A stretch of 64,000 nt of DNA, taken from assembly GCA_917880885.1 (NCBI GenBank), contig OU862916.1, positions 51,434,831 through 51,498,830 on the forward strand, written 5' to 3'. A program made the position numbers and the translations under genes. The notes under the pieces are model-generated. The model was not told the origin of the DNA and did not search any database. It saw only the letters and a program-made list of their open reading frames with translations. Position 1 is the first letter of the stretch. Every line of letters begins with the position of its first letter. This DNA comes from Limnephilus marmoratus (lineage: Eukaryota; Arthropoda; Insecta; Trichoptera; Limnephilidae). Positions 54,346 to 64,000 of the stretch are shown here, piece after piece.

Positions 54346-56333
54346 ATGACATTGAATATCTACTATCAAAACGTACTACGGACTACAGGACTACGCACAA
54401 AAACTGACACACTGTTGAATGCTGTCAGATCCAACGAATACGATATTATAGCCTTAACTGAAACCTGGCTAACTGATGGTATCCGTAATGAAGAACTGTT
54501 CGACGATCGCTATGACGTGTTTCGCCGGGATCTAAATTATTGTTCAACTGGTCAGCGCTTGGGCGGAGGTGTCTTGCTCGCTGTAAGACGCGAGCTGGTA
54601 GCTCGCGGCCGCCCAGAGTGGCACCCAAAAGCAGAAGACTTATGGATATCATTACAAATTAAGGGATCACTGCTTAATAATCTAAACGTATGTTGTGTTT
54701 ACCTTCCCAAGGGTCCAGCATACAATGAAAACATGGAAAGTTTTCTCAGCGAGGTTTTTAGATCAACCTTACAATTTCCCTGTGAAAAATTTCTTATTTT
54801 AGGTGATTTTAACCACGCTGACATTCTGTGGAACAAAAGTTCAAATGATACGTCATACACACGCATCATACGCCAATCGCTTGTCCCCACTCAGCTCTGC
54901 GTTTGTTGATTGCCTGCACTTTTCGGGTCTCTGTCAATATAACGGGATTTCAAACTCCAATGGCCACTTTCTAGACCTCGTCCTCTGTAACGATTCTATT
55001 AAGGTATCAGCCTGTAACGACTCACTAATCGTCGAAGATATTCACCATACCTCCATAACGATAGATGTAGCATTCTCAGAACCCGTTGCAATGAGGGAGG
55101 AAATACGAAGGGTTCACGTCTTCAAACGTGGTAATTACGAAATTTTTGTCTTAATAAAGTAAACTGGCATGAGCTCCTCTCTATTGGTGATATAAATTCA
55201 GCTTTATCAAATTTTTATTCACAAATAAATCAACTTGTAGATGCTCACATTCCACTAAAACCAAGTAAAAACTCAAAATACCCACCATGGTATAACTCAG
55301 CTCTTATAAAGTTGACGAAGGAAAAATACAAGTATTTCAAAAAGTTCAAAATTTACAAAAATCAGTCTGACTACTCCATTTTCTCTCTCTTAAGATCACG
55401 CCATAAAAAACTTCAACAAGAGTGTCACAATCAATACCTAATTAACGTTGAACACGAAATATCCTCCGATCCAAAAAAACTGTGGAACTACGTTAAATCA
55501 AACTCTAAATCACAAGGTGTGCCAAACACTGTTCTTAGGGATGAAAAAGCTGAGAACGGATCTGAGATTGCTAACTTATTCTCCAAATATTTCAGTTCTG
55601 TTTACACCAACGATGTTCAAACTTCTCAAAATATGCCAGCCAACTACAACATTCACAATTCTTCCACTATTCACAGTATTGTAGTTGACGAACGTCTGGT
55701 GCAGACATATCTGGAAAACTTAAATGTAAAAAAAAAGCGCAGGCCCAGATCTAATCCCTCCCTTTTTCATCCTGAAGTGCGCAAGCAGTCTGTCAAAGCC
55801 ATTATCCATTATATCCAATCGCTCTTTAAAAGAGGGTGTGGTACCCAATACTTGGAAAACTGCTTTCGTAACACACATTTTCAAAATTGGGCAAAAAGCT
55901 GACATTGAAAACTATCGTCCAATTTCAAAATTGTGTGTCTACAGCAAGGTGTTTGAAAAAATAATATTCGATCAGATGTTTCCCGCTTTGAAATCCTCAC
56001 TTAATGTTAACCAACATGGGTCTATGAGTGGAAAATCAACAACAACTAATCTAATAGCATTCACGGAATTCTTGCAAGATAATATGGATCAACGTGTACA
56101 AGTAGACGCAATATACACGGATTATAGCAAAGCTTTTGACCTAGTGAATCACGACATATTATTACGCAAGCTTATGCAAATCGGCGTCCACGGTGACCTT
56201 CTTAGATGGCTCTCATCCTATGAATCAAACCGTAGTCAAGTCGTAGTTGTGGGTGGTTTTAAATCGGACTGGGTAACCGTCCCATCAGGTGTGCCTCAAG
56301 GATCTCTATTGGGACCGTTACTTTTTAATATAT
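54346..56333 (+). pseudogene. LINE ORF2 (endonuclease plus RT start), frameshifted
   Basis: Starts at ATG with MTLNIYYQNVLRTTGLRTK. Endonuclease motifs IIALTETWLTDGI, GGGVLLAVR and LGDFNHADILW are present, then a frameshift near 54830. The next frame holds FLDLVLCND and the final HHTS block. A further frameshift is near 55730. RT motifs KADIENYRPISKLCVYSKVFEK, YTDYSKAFDLVNHD and GVPQGSLLGPLLFNI follow. The frame is cut at 56333, before the FADD motif, by the inverted LTR element copy. Confidence 0.85.
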
Positions 56334-57017
56334 TGTTAGCATTACCGCATATACGGCCATTTGCTAAACCAAACCTGGAAAGGACACGCAATTAATAGGC
56401 CAAACAATACTAGCTCAGGAAGCCGGCGCAAGCAAGGTTCTCTTAAAACCAGGGCGAGTGCTTGTGGTTCGCTGGTGAATACCTCCTCCTCCTCCTTTCC
56501 TCACAATCTCCAGGTCTCCTTCTTCAATCAGAACACAGTTTTGCACGGAAAAGGGTTTATTCATTTAGAAAGAGACAGGGTTTTATAATTGCCAGCCTCG
56601 GCACACTACACATGGGTATTTGCTAGGGCTAGAATTCTATCTGACGGGGGAACTTCTCTCTCGACTCTCCACACGTATTAGTGAATTTAAAGGGGGGACG
56701 TGGCACACAAAAGGCAAGGGTTCTCATTATTCACTCAGCCAGCATGAAATGCGGTAGTCCATAGCCAGGCTACTAGTGGGCGGGAGCCACCTCGTGCACA
56801 ATTCACATTATAAAAACATCACGAATTTAGGTTCTCGGACAGCGCCGTGGCGCAATTACTAAGGACACTGTTGTCATGCCCGCGGCAAACGGAGGAATGA
56901 GCCGGACGGCGCGGTTGCCGGTCGCTTCAGCGCGGTGCGGGGAATTTACGAACTATTTTGGCGTAAAATGGGGAAACAGTGAGCTTTAGGAAAACATTGT
57001 CACTTTGTAACGTAACA
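56334..57017 (-). repeat. LTR of the inverted second LTR-element copy
   Basis: Minus-strand LTR of 684 bp with ends TGTTACGTTAC (57017) and TGTTAGCA-type end at 56334. It is clearly related to the LTRs at 37756 and 44606 but diverged in its middle, so it is a different subfamily or older copy. AATAAA-type sequence is kept near 56555. Confidence 0.8.
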
Positions 57018-57351
57018 CTTCCCCCCTCACCGCAAAAAAAGCGACGCCGTAAAAAAAGCAGTAGGGCTAAGAAATCCTCTTACCCTTCTAGTACTTGTGC
57101 CAAAAAAAAACATTTAAGAGAAAGAGGAGAGAGAGAGAGAAGTTGCTAGCTACAAAATAGTAGAAAACAAAAACAAAAGAGAAAAAGCATGGTGAACAAA
57201 GAATTGTCTATGAATGTACAAGAAAGAGCAGTGACATACATAAATATAACAAGGACCTGCTGAAGAAAGGTACAAGGGTTATGCAGTGATAGAAAAAAAA
57301 ATGACTCTAAATTGTATCATTGGTCTGTGAGCTATGTTTGCGTAGCGTGGT

Positions 57352-57987
57352 TTGCGTAGGATGTCTGGGGTGTTTGAACGTTACTCTGAAGTTACAAGGT
57401 TACTTTGTCACAGTAACCTGGCCCGTTTGAGATTACATTCAAGGAACACTAGGGCCTTAAAGAAAACACGAAGAAGAGAACGCAGGATGAGGCTTCTTGG
57501 TGGTGGAGAGGGTTCTACCTGTCACAGAGGTCAAAAAGGTAGCTGCTTCCGGATCCTGTGGGTGGGCCAGTATGACATCATTGAGGTACTGGAGAGTGGA
57601 ATTGTAATTGGTGGTTGGTCCTTTATAGAGGAGGTGGTTTGTGTGCATGACAGCCGTTGTTGTGATGGTGGTTGGTACACTGGTTTGTATACAGTGGAAT
57701 TATTGTGTGAACAATCGTTGGTATTGTTATTTGAGCGAGGGCACAGGAGCATTGGCATGATGGCAACAGAGCATTTGCAAGGTGCAGCTGGAACATTTGC
57801 AAGATGCAGCAGGAACATTTGTACAATGGCAACAGGAACATTTGCGAGATGCCGCAGGAACATTTTTCACGATGGCAACCGGAACATTTGCAAGATGCCG
57901 CAGGGACATTTGTACAATGGCAACAGGAACATTGCAAGATGCCGCAGGAACATTTGCATGATGCAACAGGAACATGAACCAACCTAG
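57352..57987 (+). CDS. frame antisense to LTR element, shared by both copies
   Basis: A 211-residue frame whose first 150 residues (RRMSGVFERYSEV..., HSRNTRALKKTRRRERRMRL, GQYDIIEVLESGIVIGGW) match the frame 44252-43500 of the complete copy with few changes. The C-terminal part is the 45-bp repeat array, rearranged. No recognisable family. It may be open by chance and kept by recent common origin. Confidence 0.25.
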   Translation: MRRMSGVFERYSEVTRLLCHSNLARLRLHSRNTRALKKTRRRERRMRLLGGGEGSTCHRGQKGSCFRILWVGQYDIIEVLESGIVIGGWSFIEEVVCVHDSRCCDGGWYTGLYTVELLCEQSLVLLFERGHRSIGMMATEHLQGAAGTFARCSRNICTMATGTFARCRRNIFHDGNRNICKMPQGHLYNGNRNIARCRRNICMMQQEHEPT

Positions 57988-60382
57988 AGCTGACGTGCTC
58001 GGGTTTGTTTGAGTGATGGTTTTGTGATGATACAATTCGCAACTACACGCACGACTCACACAAGGTTAAGTTAGGTGCGGTCGGGTGCTTTTGGTACGCA
58101 GGGTTTGAAGGCATGGGACCTCCGTGACGGTAGTGAAGGCAGCATGAAGAGAGGCGCAGGTGTAGATAGGGTGAAGAGCTGCTGGTCTTCTTATTAATCC
58201 GGCGAAAAATTATTATTAGAACAAAATTCTTGAAGTTACCTGCCTAGTAGACCAATTATGAAAATAGACCAATTATTATGAAAAGGTTTGGAAAGAAACA
58301 AGGTGTGCATGTTGAGAAAGATTGGATTTGTTTGACGTGTAGAGAGAGAGAGAGACGGAGAGAGAGTTAACTAAATGCAACTACAGACTTATACATATTA
58401 CAAGTACGTATTCAAGGAAGGTTCTGTTTAACCCATTTAGTTTTTTTTAAACTAAATACATTTCCAAGAACACGTGGGTAAGGGTTTGTACGTATGACAA
58501 AATGCCCCGTTCGAAAGAAGTTGGTCTTCCATGACCTATGCTCACGTCTATACGGTAGCATTTTTTCTACTTTCGAAGAACAAAAACATTGAGTACAAAT
58601 AAGTTATGAAAAGTGGGAAAGGAGTAGGAAGTTGAAAGGATCCGTGTATGAAGGTTCTCCCATTTGACACACGAAACGCCAAGTGCGTAACGCATATATC
58701 CCCATTCACGGATAATTTCGAGGAAGGGAAAGGGTGACAATTGGGAACATTTGAACGAAGAAAACTGCTGAGGACTCGGCTATTTCCGAAATTCGACCTC
58801 TGAGTGGAAGGTGAAACAAGGTCTACAGCAGTTATCCTGGCACATTACAATACCATTTGGTAGTGTAGGATAAAAGGAATACACTGACATAAAAGAGTCT
58901 AATCCTCTACGTGTATTGGGTAGAAGATTAGAGGGTCGTTTTATTCTCCTACTTGTTTGCGAGAAATGACAGACCCTCGCTCAAATCTCACAAACCTGGG
59001 GGGTTTTCTTGTTCGTCTCCCAGACAACGAGTTAGGTGTTTTTTGTGTCCATCAACTTAACTCCCACGACACGATGCCCCATAATCATGAGTGAAGCGTA
59101 TGATTAGTCCTTTTGAGATAGTGGATAGTTCCTGGGTTCTTGTGACAGGAAGTCCACGGGCATGTTAATGAGTACTCTGCTGCAAAAGCAATAATTTTCT
59201 GATAACAGAAAATAAAAGGCGTGTGATCTACACTTGGTAGGTCACACAAACATAAGGGTAGATATTATTTCGTTCGCACGACTCATGGTGAATATTGTCA
59301 GGTTTTCACGTCTCACGTGACAGGAATGAACGATTTACAATAAATTTTGCCCAGTATTGAAAGACAGTAACCCAATAGGTATTTAAAACAATTTAATGAG
59401 ATAAATCACCCTCTCGATCAACAACCCTGTGTTGACGAGCAAACAATGAGTAGTTATGACGGGCTCCCCGTGACGTGTAAAAACACAAAGATATTATGAG
59501 ATTCGCATCTATAGCAGTGGATATTGTAAGGTTCACACCTATAATAGTAGATATTGTAAGGCTCGCGCCTATAATGTTGCAAAAGTTTACGTTAAAAAAG
59601 GTGGGTCCTCATTCAATACAGACGGCGGGTTGCAATGATGTAATTAATACGGCACTGCTGTAGCTTAATAAATTCATATTAGCATACGTTACAAGACTTG
59701 CCAAAAGGCGATAAACACAAATTTTATTGAAGATCTGGCCAAGATTTTAAACTTCGAACAAGAATAATGGTACAATAAAGGACAAAAGAAACTGATGTCA
59801 TGATAAAATATTGTACCTCATAATGAAGTTGTATATGTACAAAGAACAATGTTAATGAAGGGACGAAACGTATTGTCACTTTTATAACAACAAAAAAATT
59901 ACTTTTTTTCTCAGAATCCGACAAAATACGATTCTGGAAAAAAATAGAGCAATTGGGTTGAGCGCCATTCTAATTTTTGGAAAAAGAAGAAAAACCACAA
60001 GTAGCAACAAGGTTGCTCTTGAATTGTTTCGAATCCAGCGAATGTGACCTGGTAGGTGTGTTCATTTGGTGTATTCGAAACGATCCCCAATATACAACAT
60101 TACTATGAATGTGTAGGATGGGGTGAAGAGGAAAAAAAGAAAAAAGAATGAAAAAAAAACGGGAGGATTTCCTTTTATAACAGAAATCGTCGCGACATTC
60201 CTACAATATGGTGCTGTGACCATAGTAGCGAGCTGCGGCAATGGTCTGAAACCAATGGTTATTATACAGACTTGCACTTATGACTTTATATTTACAACAT
60301 TAGGGTAAGGACGTACTGGTACGACAAAAACCCGACACAAAACAATTAAAAAAAGGGTGATATGACAAGATGAGACGATGAG

Positions 60383-60658
60383 GTGAGAAAAAAAACGCGC
60401 GGATGCTGCAAGAATTGTGAAAAGGAAAGCGACGTCTCGGAGCAAGAGTTTTTTGGAACCGTTGGTGGTAGGAGGAAAAGGAGGCCCTTTCCCGAAGTGA
60501 TCAATTTCAGGAAGAGGATGCATACAAGTATGAAAACGGTGCCCCAAGGCCCCCAAGAGGTGCTCTTGTGGTACAGCAGGCAAGGCACGCAGGATGTACA
60601 AGAACATATAAAATTATGCAAAAAGAATAAGAATGTACAGGAGTTAGGCTACCGTTGA
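60383..60658 (+). CDS. small frame shared by both LTR-element copies
   Basis: Counterpart of 41183-41449: 91 residues, with one 3-residue in-frame insertion (GPQ) and a handful of substitutions, none a stop. Function unknown. Confidence 0.3.
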   Translation: MRKKTRGCCKNCEKESDVSEQEFFGTVGGRRKRRPFPEVINFRKRMHTSMKTVPQGPQEVLLWYSRQGTQDVQEHIKLCKKNKNVQELGYR

Positions 60659-60924
60659 CATTAATGTGCCTTCGGGTGTAAGGATTACCTTACGAATGCC
60701 CATATGGGTGATTATTTACATTTAATAATTACAAGTAACTCACGTCATTTATGACAAGAATTATAAGACTTCTAAAGAGACCGCATCGCACTGATTGACG
60801 ACTGGCCAAGAGAGGTCAGGGGCGTAATAATGGTCAGGGTTAACAAGATGCATGTTTTGCTAATTTGATAACGTCTGAGTACTTGATGTGATGGAATTTA
60901 CTGATTCCGTATTCCCAATTTTGA

Positions 60925-61624
60925 CATGCAAGCACTACTTACATTAAATATATTGAAAATTTACAAACTGCCATAATTAAAAAAATTGTCACAACAAATA
61001 TTTACAAACAGAGACATAACTTAAAATTACTGTATGGCTCAGAGAGCCTACTTACAATAAAAGGTCTTCACTGGTTCACTACTATTATGGACAATATGGG
61101 GGAAAGCCCTTACAAACACCTACTTGTACACAAACATACCACAAGATTCAGAGAAGGAAAGGGCCTAAAAACTCCTCGAATATTAAATAAATATGGAAGC
61201 CGTACTCTTGAATATATAATACCAGTGATTTTCAATAAAATTAATAAAAACATAAAATTTGAAAAAAATGAGAGACTATGTCCTAAAATGATAAAACTAT
61301 GGTTAATGAACGAAAACTCCATGTATCTTTGAATATCTTAATATAGCTGCCTACATATCTTGTTATTAGGCAGGTATATTGAAATATCTTATATATTTAT
61401 AGCTGTAAGTTAAACTATCAAATATTACTATGTGATCTATTCCAATGTTTCCTTAAAAATATAAATGTATTTACAAATATTTTCTTAGATATTATATTAA
61501 GAATGTTTAAATTGTTAGAACCTGCAGACAAGCTGCCATATGACAGCTTTGTGGGTCTACTCAAATTTTTGTACAAAATGTATTCTGAAATTTAATAAAT
61601 AAAAAAAAAAAAAAAAAAAAAAAC
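60925..61624 (+). pseudogene. LINE 3' end: RT C-terminal fragment with poly(A)
   Basis: The plus strand reads NIYKQRHNLKLLYGSESLLT, then HTTRFREGKGLKTPRILNKY and LEYIIPVIFNKINKNIKF, the C-terminal region of a CR1/L2-type LINE RT, stop at 61332. A 260-bp untranslated region ends in aataaa and a 26-base A run to 61624. The element is strongly 5'-truncated. It lies between the broken LTR copy and the Gypsy element. Confidence 0.7.
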
Positions 61625-62170
61625 ATGGTAATTTCCGATGTGTTTACCAGAGATGTCAGACAATCGATAAACAAGGTCTGAGATTTTTTTTAGAACTTTC
61701 GTTTTTACAAAGCGGGGTGCCAATTTGGCAGAGAAGTACAGCGCACCTTGCGACAAAGTGTTGTTTCTTCTCCAAACGATGTCTTCTTCCTTGAACGTGA
61801 CGTGCTTTCTGCGAAGGTTATACCTGTCGGCGCTCTTTTGGTGGGCCAATAGTAGAGCGTCTGTTACTTCACTATAGATAGCGGAGAGTTCCTCCAAGCG
61901 GTATGCGTAATTTGCTGCGGGGTCTGCTGTGGAGGAAGGGGTGGGTGGAAGGCAAATGTCAGGGTGTAATGAACCGTGAACTACTTGCTCCATGCCGTGT
62001 TTGAGAAAAAATGGTGTATAGCCTGTAGCGAGGTTCACCATGTTGTTCATGGCTGCTTGTATTTTGTCTAATTTTTTGCACCATGTACGTTGGTCCTTGC
62101 CAACCAGAATTGCCAGAGCCGTGTTTATGGTCTGGTTGTATCGTTCGACGGTGTTGTTCTGTGGGGTGTA
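61625..62170 (-). pseudogene. Gypsy integrase C-terminal part
   Basis: Minus frame from about 62165: NNTVERYNQTINTAL (catalytic Glu of the DDE triad), MNNMVNLATGYTPFFLKHGM, then VTFKEEDIVWRR and LAPRFVKTKVLKKISD, the usual C-terminal integrase fold. It ends in the junction with the LINE poly(A). It is separated from the integrase core by the LINE fragment 62171-62508. Confidence 0.8.
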
Positions 62171-62508
62171 AAGGGTATTTATTTATTTATTTATTTATTT
62201 ATTTATTAACGCCCTTTTTCGGGGCTTTTACATTACATATGAATAATAAGAAAATACAAAGCATTCAATGTACATAACTGAACTGTTTCAGTAACAATAT
62301 TTTATATTTGTTTAAACATAAATTGAAGATGTCCACTGACTTGGTATAATTGTTTCCCTCCATTAGTATTCTGGGCAAAGAAGAATACATATGGTAGTTA
62401 GTTCCAGAATTTCTACACTGAAATAAATCTTGACTTCTAGTATTACGTTGTGGAATCCGGAAGCTTATCAATTCTAGCAATAACGGACTATCAACTAGAA
62501 TACATCCT
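62171..62508 (-). mobile_element. 5'-truncated LINE inserted in Gypsy integrase
   Basis: Minus strand: SLVDSPLLLELISFRIPQRN then a stop at 62265, an untranslated region and a terminal aaat-type repeat (62178-62208). The LVDSPLLL...ISF-IP block is the C-terminal RT tail of jockey-like LINEs. A tight target duplication was not resolved, but the host frame continues on both sides. Confidence 0.75.
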
Positions 62509-62512
62509 TTAT

Positions 62513-62890
62513 ACCATATTTAGACAAAAACTCTTTGAATTCTAGAGCTATAAATTGTTTGCCATTGTCGCATATTATAGTACGAGGAATACCGTAGGGT
62601 ATGAAAATATGCTTTTCTAACAGATTGGTTATTGCTGCCGCGGTCGCCCTTTTCAGAGGAAACAACCAGCAATATTTGGAAAAGACGTCCACCACACTGA
62701 GTATATGCATATAACCGGCGTAGCTTCTAGGGAAAGGTCCGATGAGGTCCATTGAGAAGGATTGAAGTGGTCTATCGGCACGCTTGGGGTTGCCCATTAG
62801 ACCAGACGGTGGTGCCGTACTGTGCTTGTATGCCTTACAGATGTCGCATTTGGAGATGTATAAACGTACTTGTTTGAATAAACCAGGCCC
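62513..62890 (-). pseudogene. Gypsy integrase core and zinc-binding region
   Basis: Minus frame with YISKCDICKAYKH (second half of the HHCC zinc finger), SFSMDLIGPFPRSYAGY (first catalytic Asp), VVDVFSKYCWLFPLK and IICDNGKQFIALEF (second Asp). The third acid is in 61625-62170. One frame change separates it from the RT-RNase H frame near 62890. Confidence 0.85.
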
Positions 62891-64000
62891 ATAATATCTT
62901 AAAGATATTTTTTGAATGTTTTAAAAGTTCCAGGGTGTATGGAGTCTACGGCACTGTGGTTATTGATAATAACCTGTTCTCTATTTTCGAGAGGGACTAC
63001 CATTTTCCAGGCATAATCCTCTAAGATTGACAGTGGTGGCTTGCAGTTGCGGTATAATTGTCCGTTTTTAATTGTAAAATTCGGGAACTTTTGTGGGTTG
63101 TCACTGCATCCTTGGAAGATATTTTGATACCATAAATCTTCTGTGGGGAGACTAGAATTGGATAATTCAGCATTTAGTATTGAAATCTCGATTCTAGAAA
63201 GGGCATCCGGGACGATATTATCCGCGCCTTTACGGTGGATGACATCGAAGGTATATTGAGATAGGCGGGACGACCAGCGAGCCAATCTTCCAGAGGGATT
63301 GTCTAGCGAGATCAGCCATTTTAGGTTGCTATGGTCTGTAACCACGGTAAACTTACTGCCCTCAATGTATCCGCGGAAATGTTGAATGGATTCCATGACT
63401 GCTAATAATTCTCTCTCGGTGATTTCGTAGTTCTTTTCGTGCTTATTTAGGGTGCGAGAGAAATATGCCACGGGGTGTTCGCCGTCCGTAAAATTCTGAG
63501 TGAGGACTCCTCCGATTCCGACGTTTGATGCGTCCGAATGGATCGTAAAGGGGAGGTTGAAGTCAGGACAATTCAGTACCGGGGCTGATTGAAGGGCTTC
63601 CTTCAGGGAGTTGAATGCTGACTCGGTCTCTGTGGACCAGGCAAAGTTACTGGTACCTTTACGAACGCCCGTGATTTTTTTGAGCGGCGCCGCGAGTGTG
63701 AAGAAGTTTTTTATCAATCTTCTGTAATAACCGGTGAGCCCGAGGAAAGCTTTTACCTCTTTTGCATTCGTGGGCCGGGGAAAGTTTGTCATAGCCGCAA
63801 CTTTTGCGGGGTCGGTTCTTAGGCCTTCTTCATCTACTATGAAGCCCAAGTATCGTAGGCGATGTTTGCAGAATTCCGATTTCTTTAGGTTGATAGTCAA
63901 ACCGGCTTGTTTGAGTTGTTGAAAAACCTTTTCTAGTATGAGTATATGTTTTTCAAAAGTATCGCTGATGATGATCAAGTCATCCAGGTAGCAAAATAAG
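62891..64000 (-). CDS. Gypsy pol: RT end and RNase H, continues off the window
   Basis: The frame is open from the window edge. The edge bases encode the RT active site YLDDLIIIS (63965-63998), then HRLRYLGFIVDEEGLRTD, VKAFLGLTGYYRRLIKNF (thumb), PFTIHSDASNVGIGGVL (RNase H first Asp), ITERELLAVMESIQHFRGYI, VVTDHSNLKWL and ADNIVPDALSRIE. Catalytic residues visible here look intact, unlike the Gypsy copy at 9510-12930. The start of the RT and the upstream genes lie outside the window. Confidence 0.92.

Larger units (their letters stand above)
57018..60915 (-). mobile_element. truncated interior of the gag-pol-less LTR element, inverted
   Basis: Matches 44605 down to about 41027 of the complete element in reverse orientation, including the purine tract at 57018-57032, the antisense frame at 57352-57987, the small frame at 60383-60658 and the 3' interior. 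It has about 320 bp not found in the other copy (58895-59217) and a different arrangement at 59370-59600. It stops abruptly at about 60915; the tandem 98-bp array, PBS and left LTR are missing. Confidence 0.8.

Overview
This window looks like nuclear DNA of an insect. It is AT-rich, has a multi-exon gene with GT-AG introns, and is packed with eukaryotic transposable elements. Several repeat types (Penelope-like elements, hAT and Harbinger-like MITEs, jockey/CR1-like LINEs, and an uncharacterised TIR-element protein I associate with hemipteran genomes) make a hemipteran-like insect my best guess. I cannot fix the order from sequence alone.

The only convincing host gene is on the minus strand, 25976 down to 16244: a five-exon adhesion-class G-protein-coupled receptor of 968 residues. 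It has a signal peptide, a C-type-lectin-like region, a GAIN domain, a canonical GPS cleavage site and seven membrane helices. The exon phases join without error. Its introns hold a hAT remnant, a tRNA-derived SINE head, a degenerate LINE, inverted-repeat MITEs and two tiny hammerhead-ribozyme insertions.

Region by region: 1-4.5 kb, a dispersed repeat and a 5'-truncated LINE with a long open reverse transcriptase. 5.6-9.5 kb, repeats and a second LINE (ORF1 plus endonuclease) cut by a hammerhead-bearing insertion and followed by a Penelope GIY-YIG fragment. 9.5-12.9 kb, a decayed Gypsy element split by a hAT insertion with an exact 8-bp target duplication. 12.9-16.2 kb, no gene seen. 16.2-26 kb, the receptor gene. 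26-34.5 kb, nested hAT elements, LINE tails, MITEs and a Penelope fragment. 35.9-46.3 kb, a TIR-bounded element encoding a decayed, unnamed transposase-like protein, interrupted by a complete 7.55-kb LTR retrotransposon that has no recognisable gag or pol. 46.9-56.3 kb, LINEs interrupted by a head-to-head pair of Penelope copies and by a tRNA-bearing inverted-repeat element. 56.3-60.9 kb, an inverted, truncated second copy of the LTR element. 60.9-64 kb, a LINE 3' end and a second Gypsy pol.

The most unusual signal is a set of short hammerhead-ribozyme insertions (109 to 400 bp), each flanked by 10 to 13-bp target duplications. Two of them share both ends, so they look like a defined gene-less family rather than random truncations. 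A near-complete Penelope-like element at 47.6-51.2 kb carries well-paired hammerheads at its two outward ends and is the obvious kind of partner to mobilise them. Also notable are a LTR element with a triplicated primer-binding-site block, and the TIR element whose protein may be a DDE-type transposase outside the families I can name.
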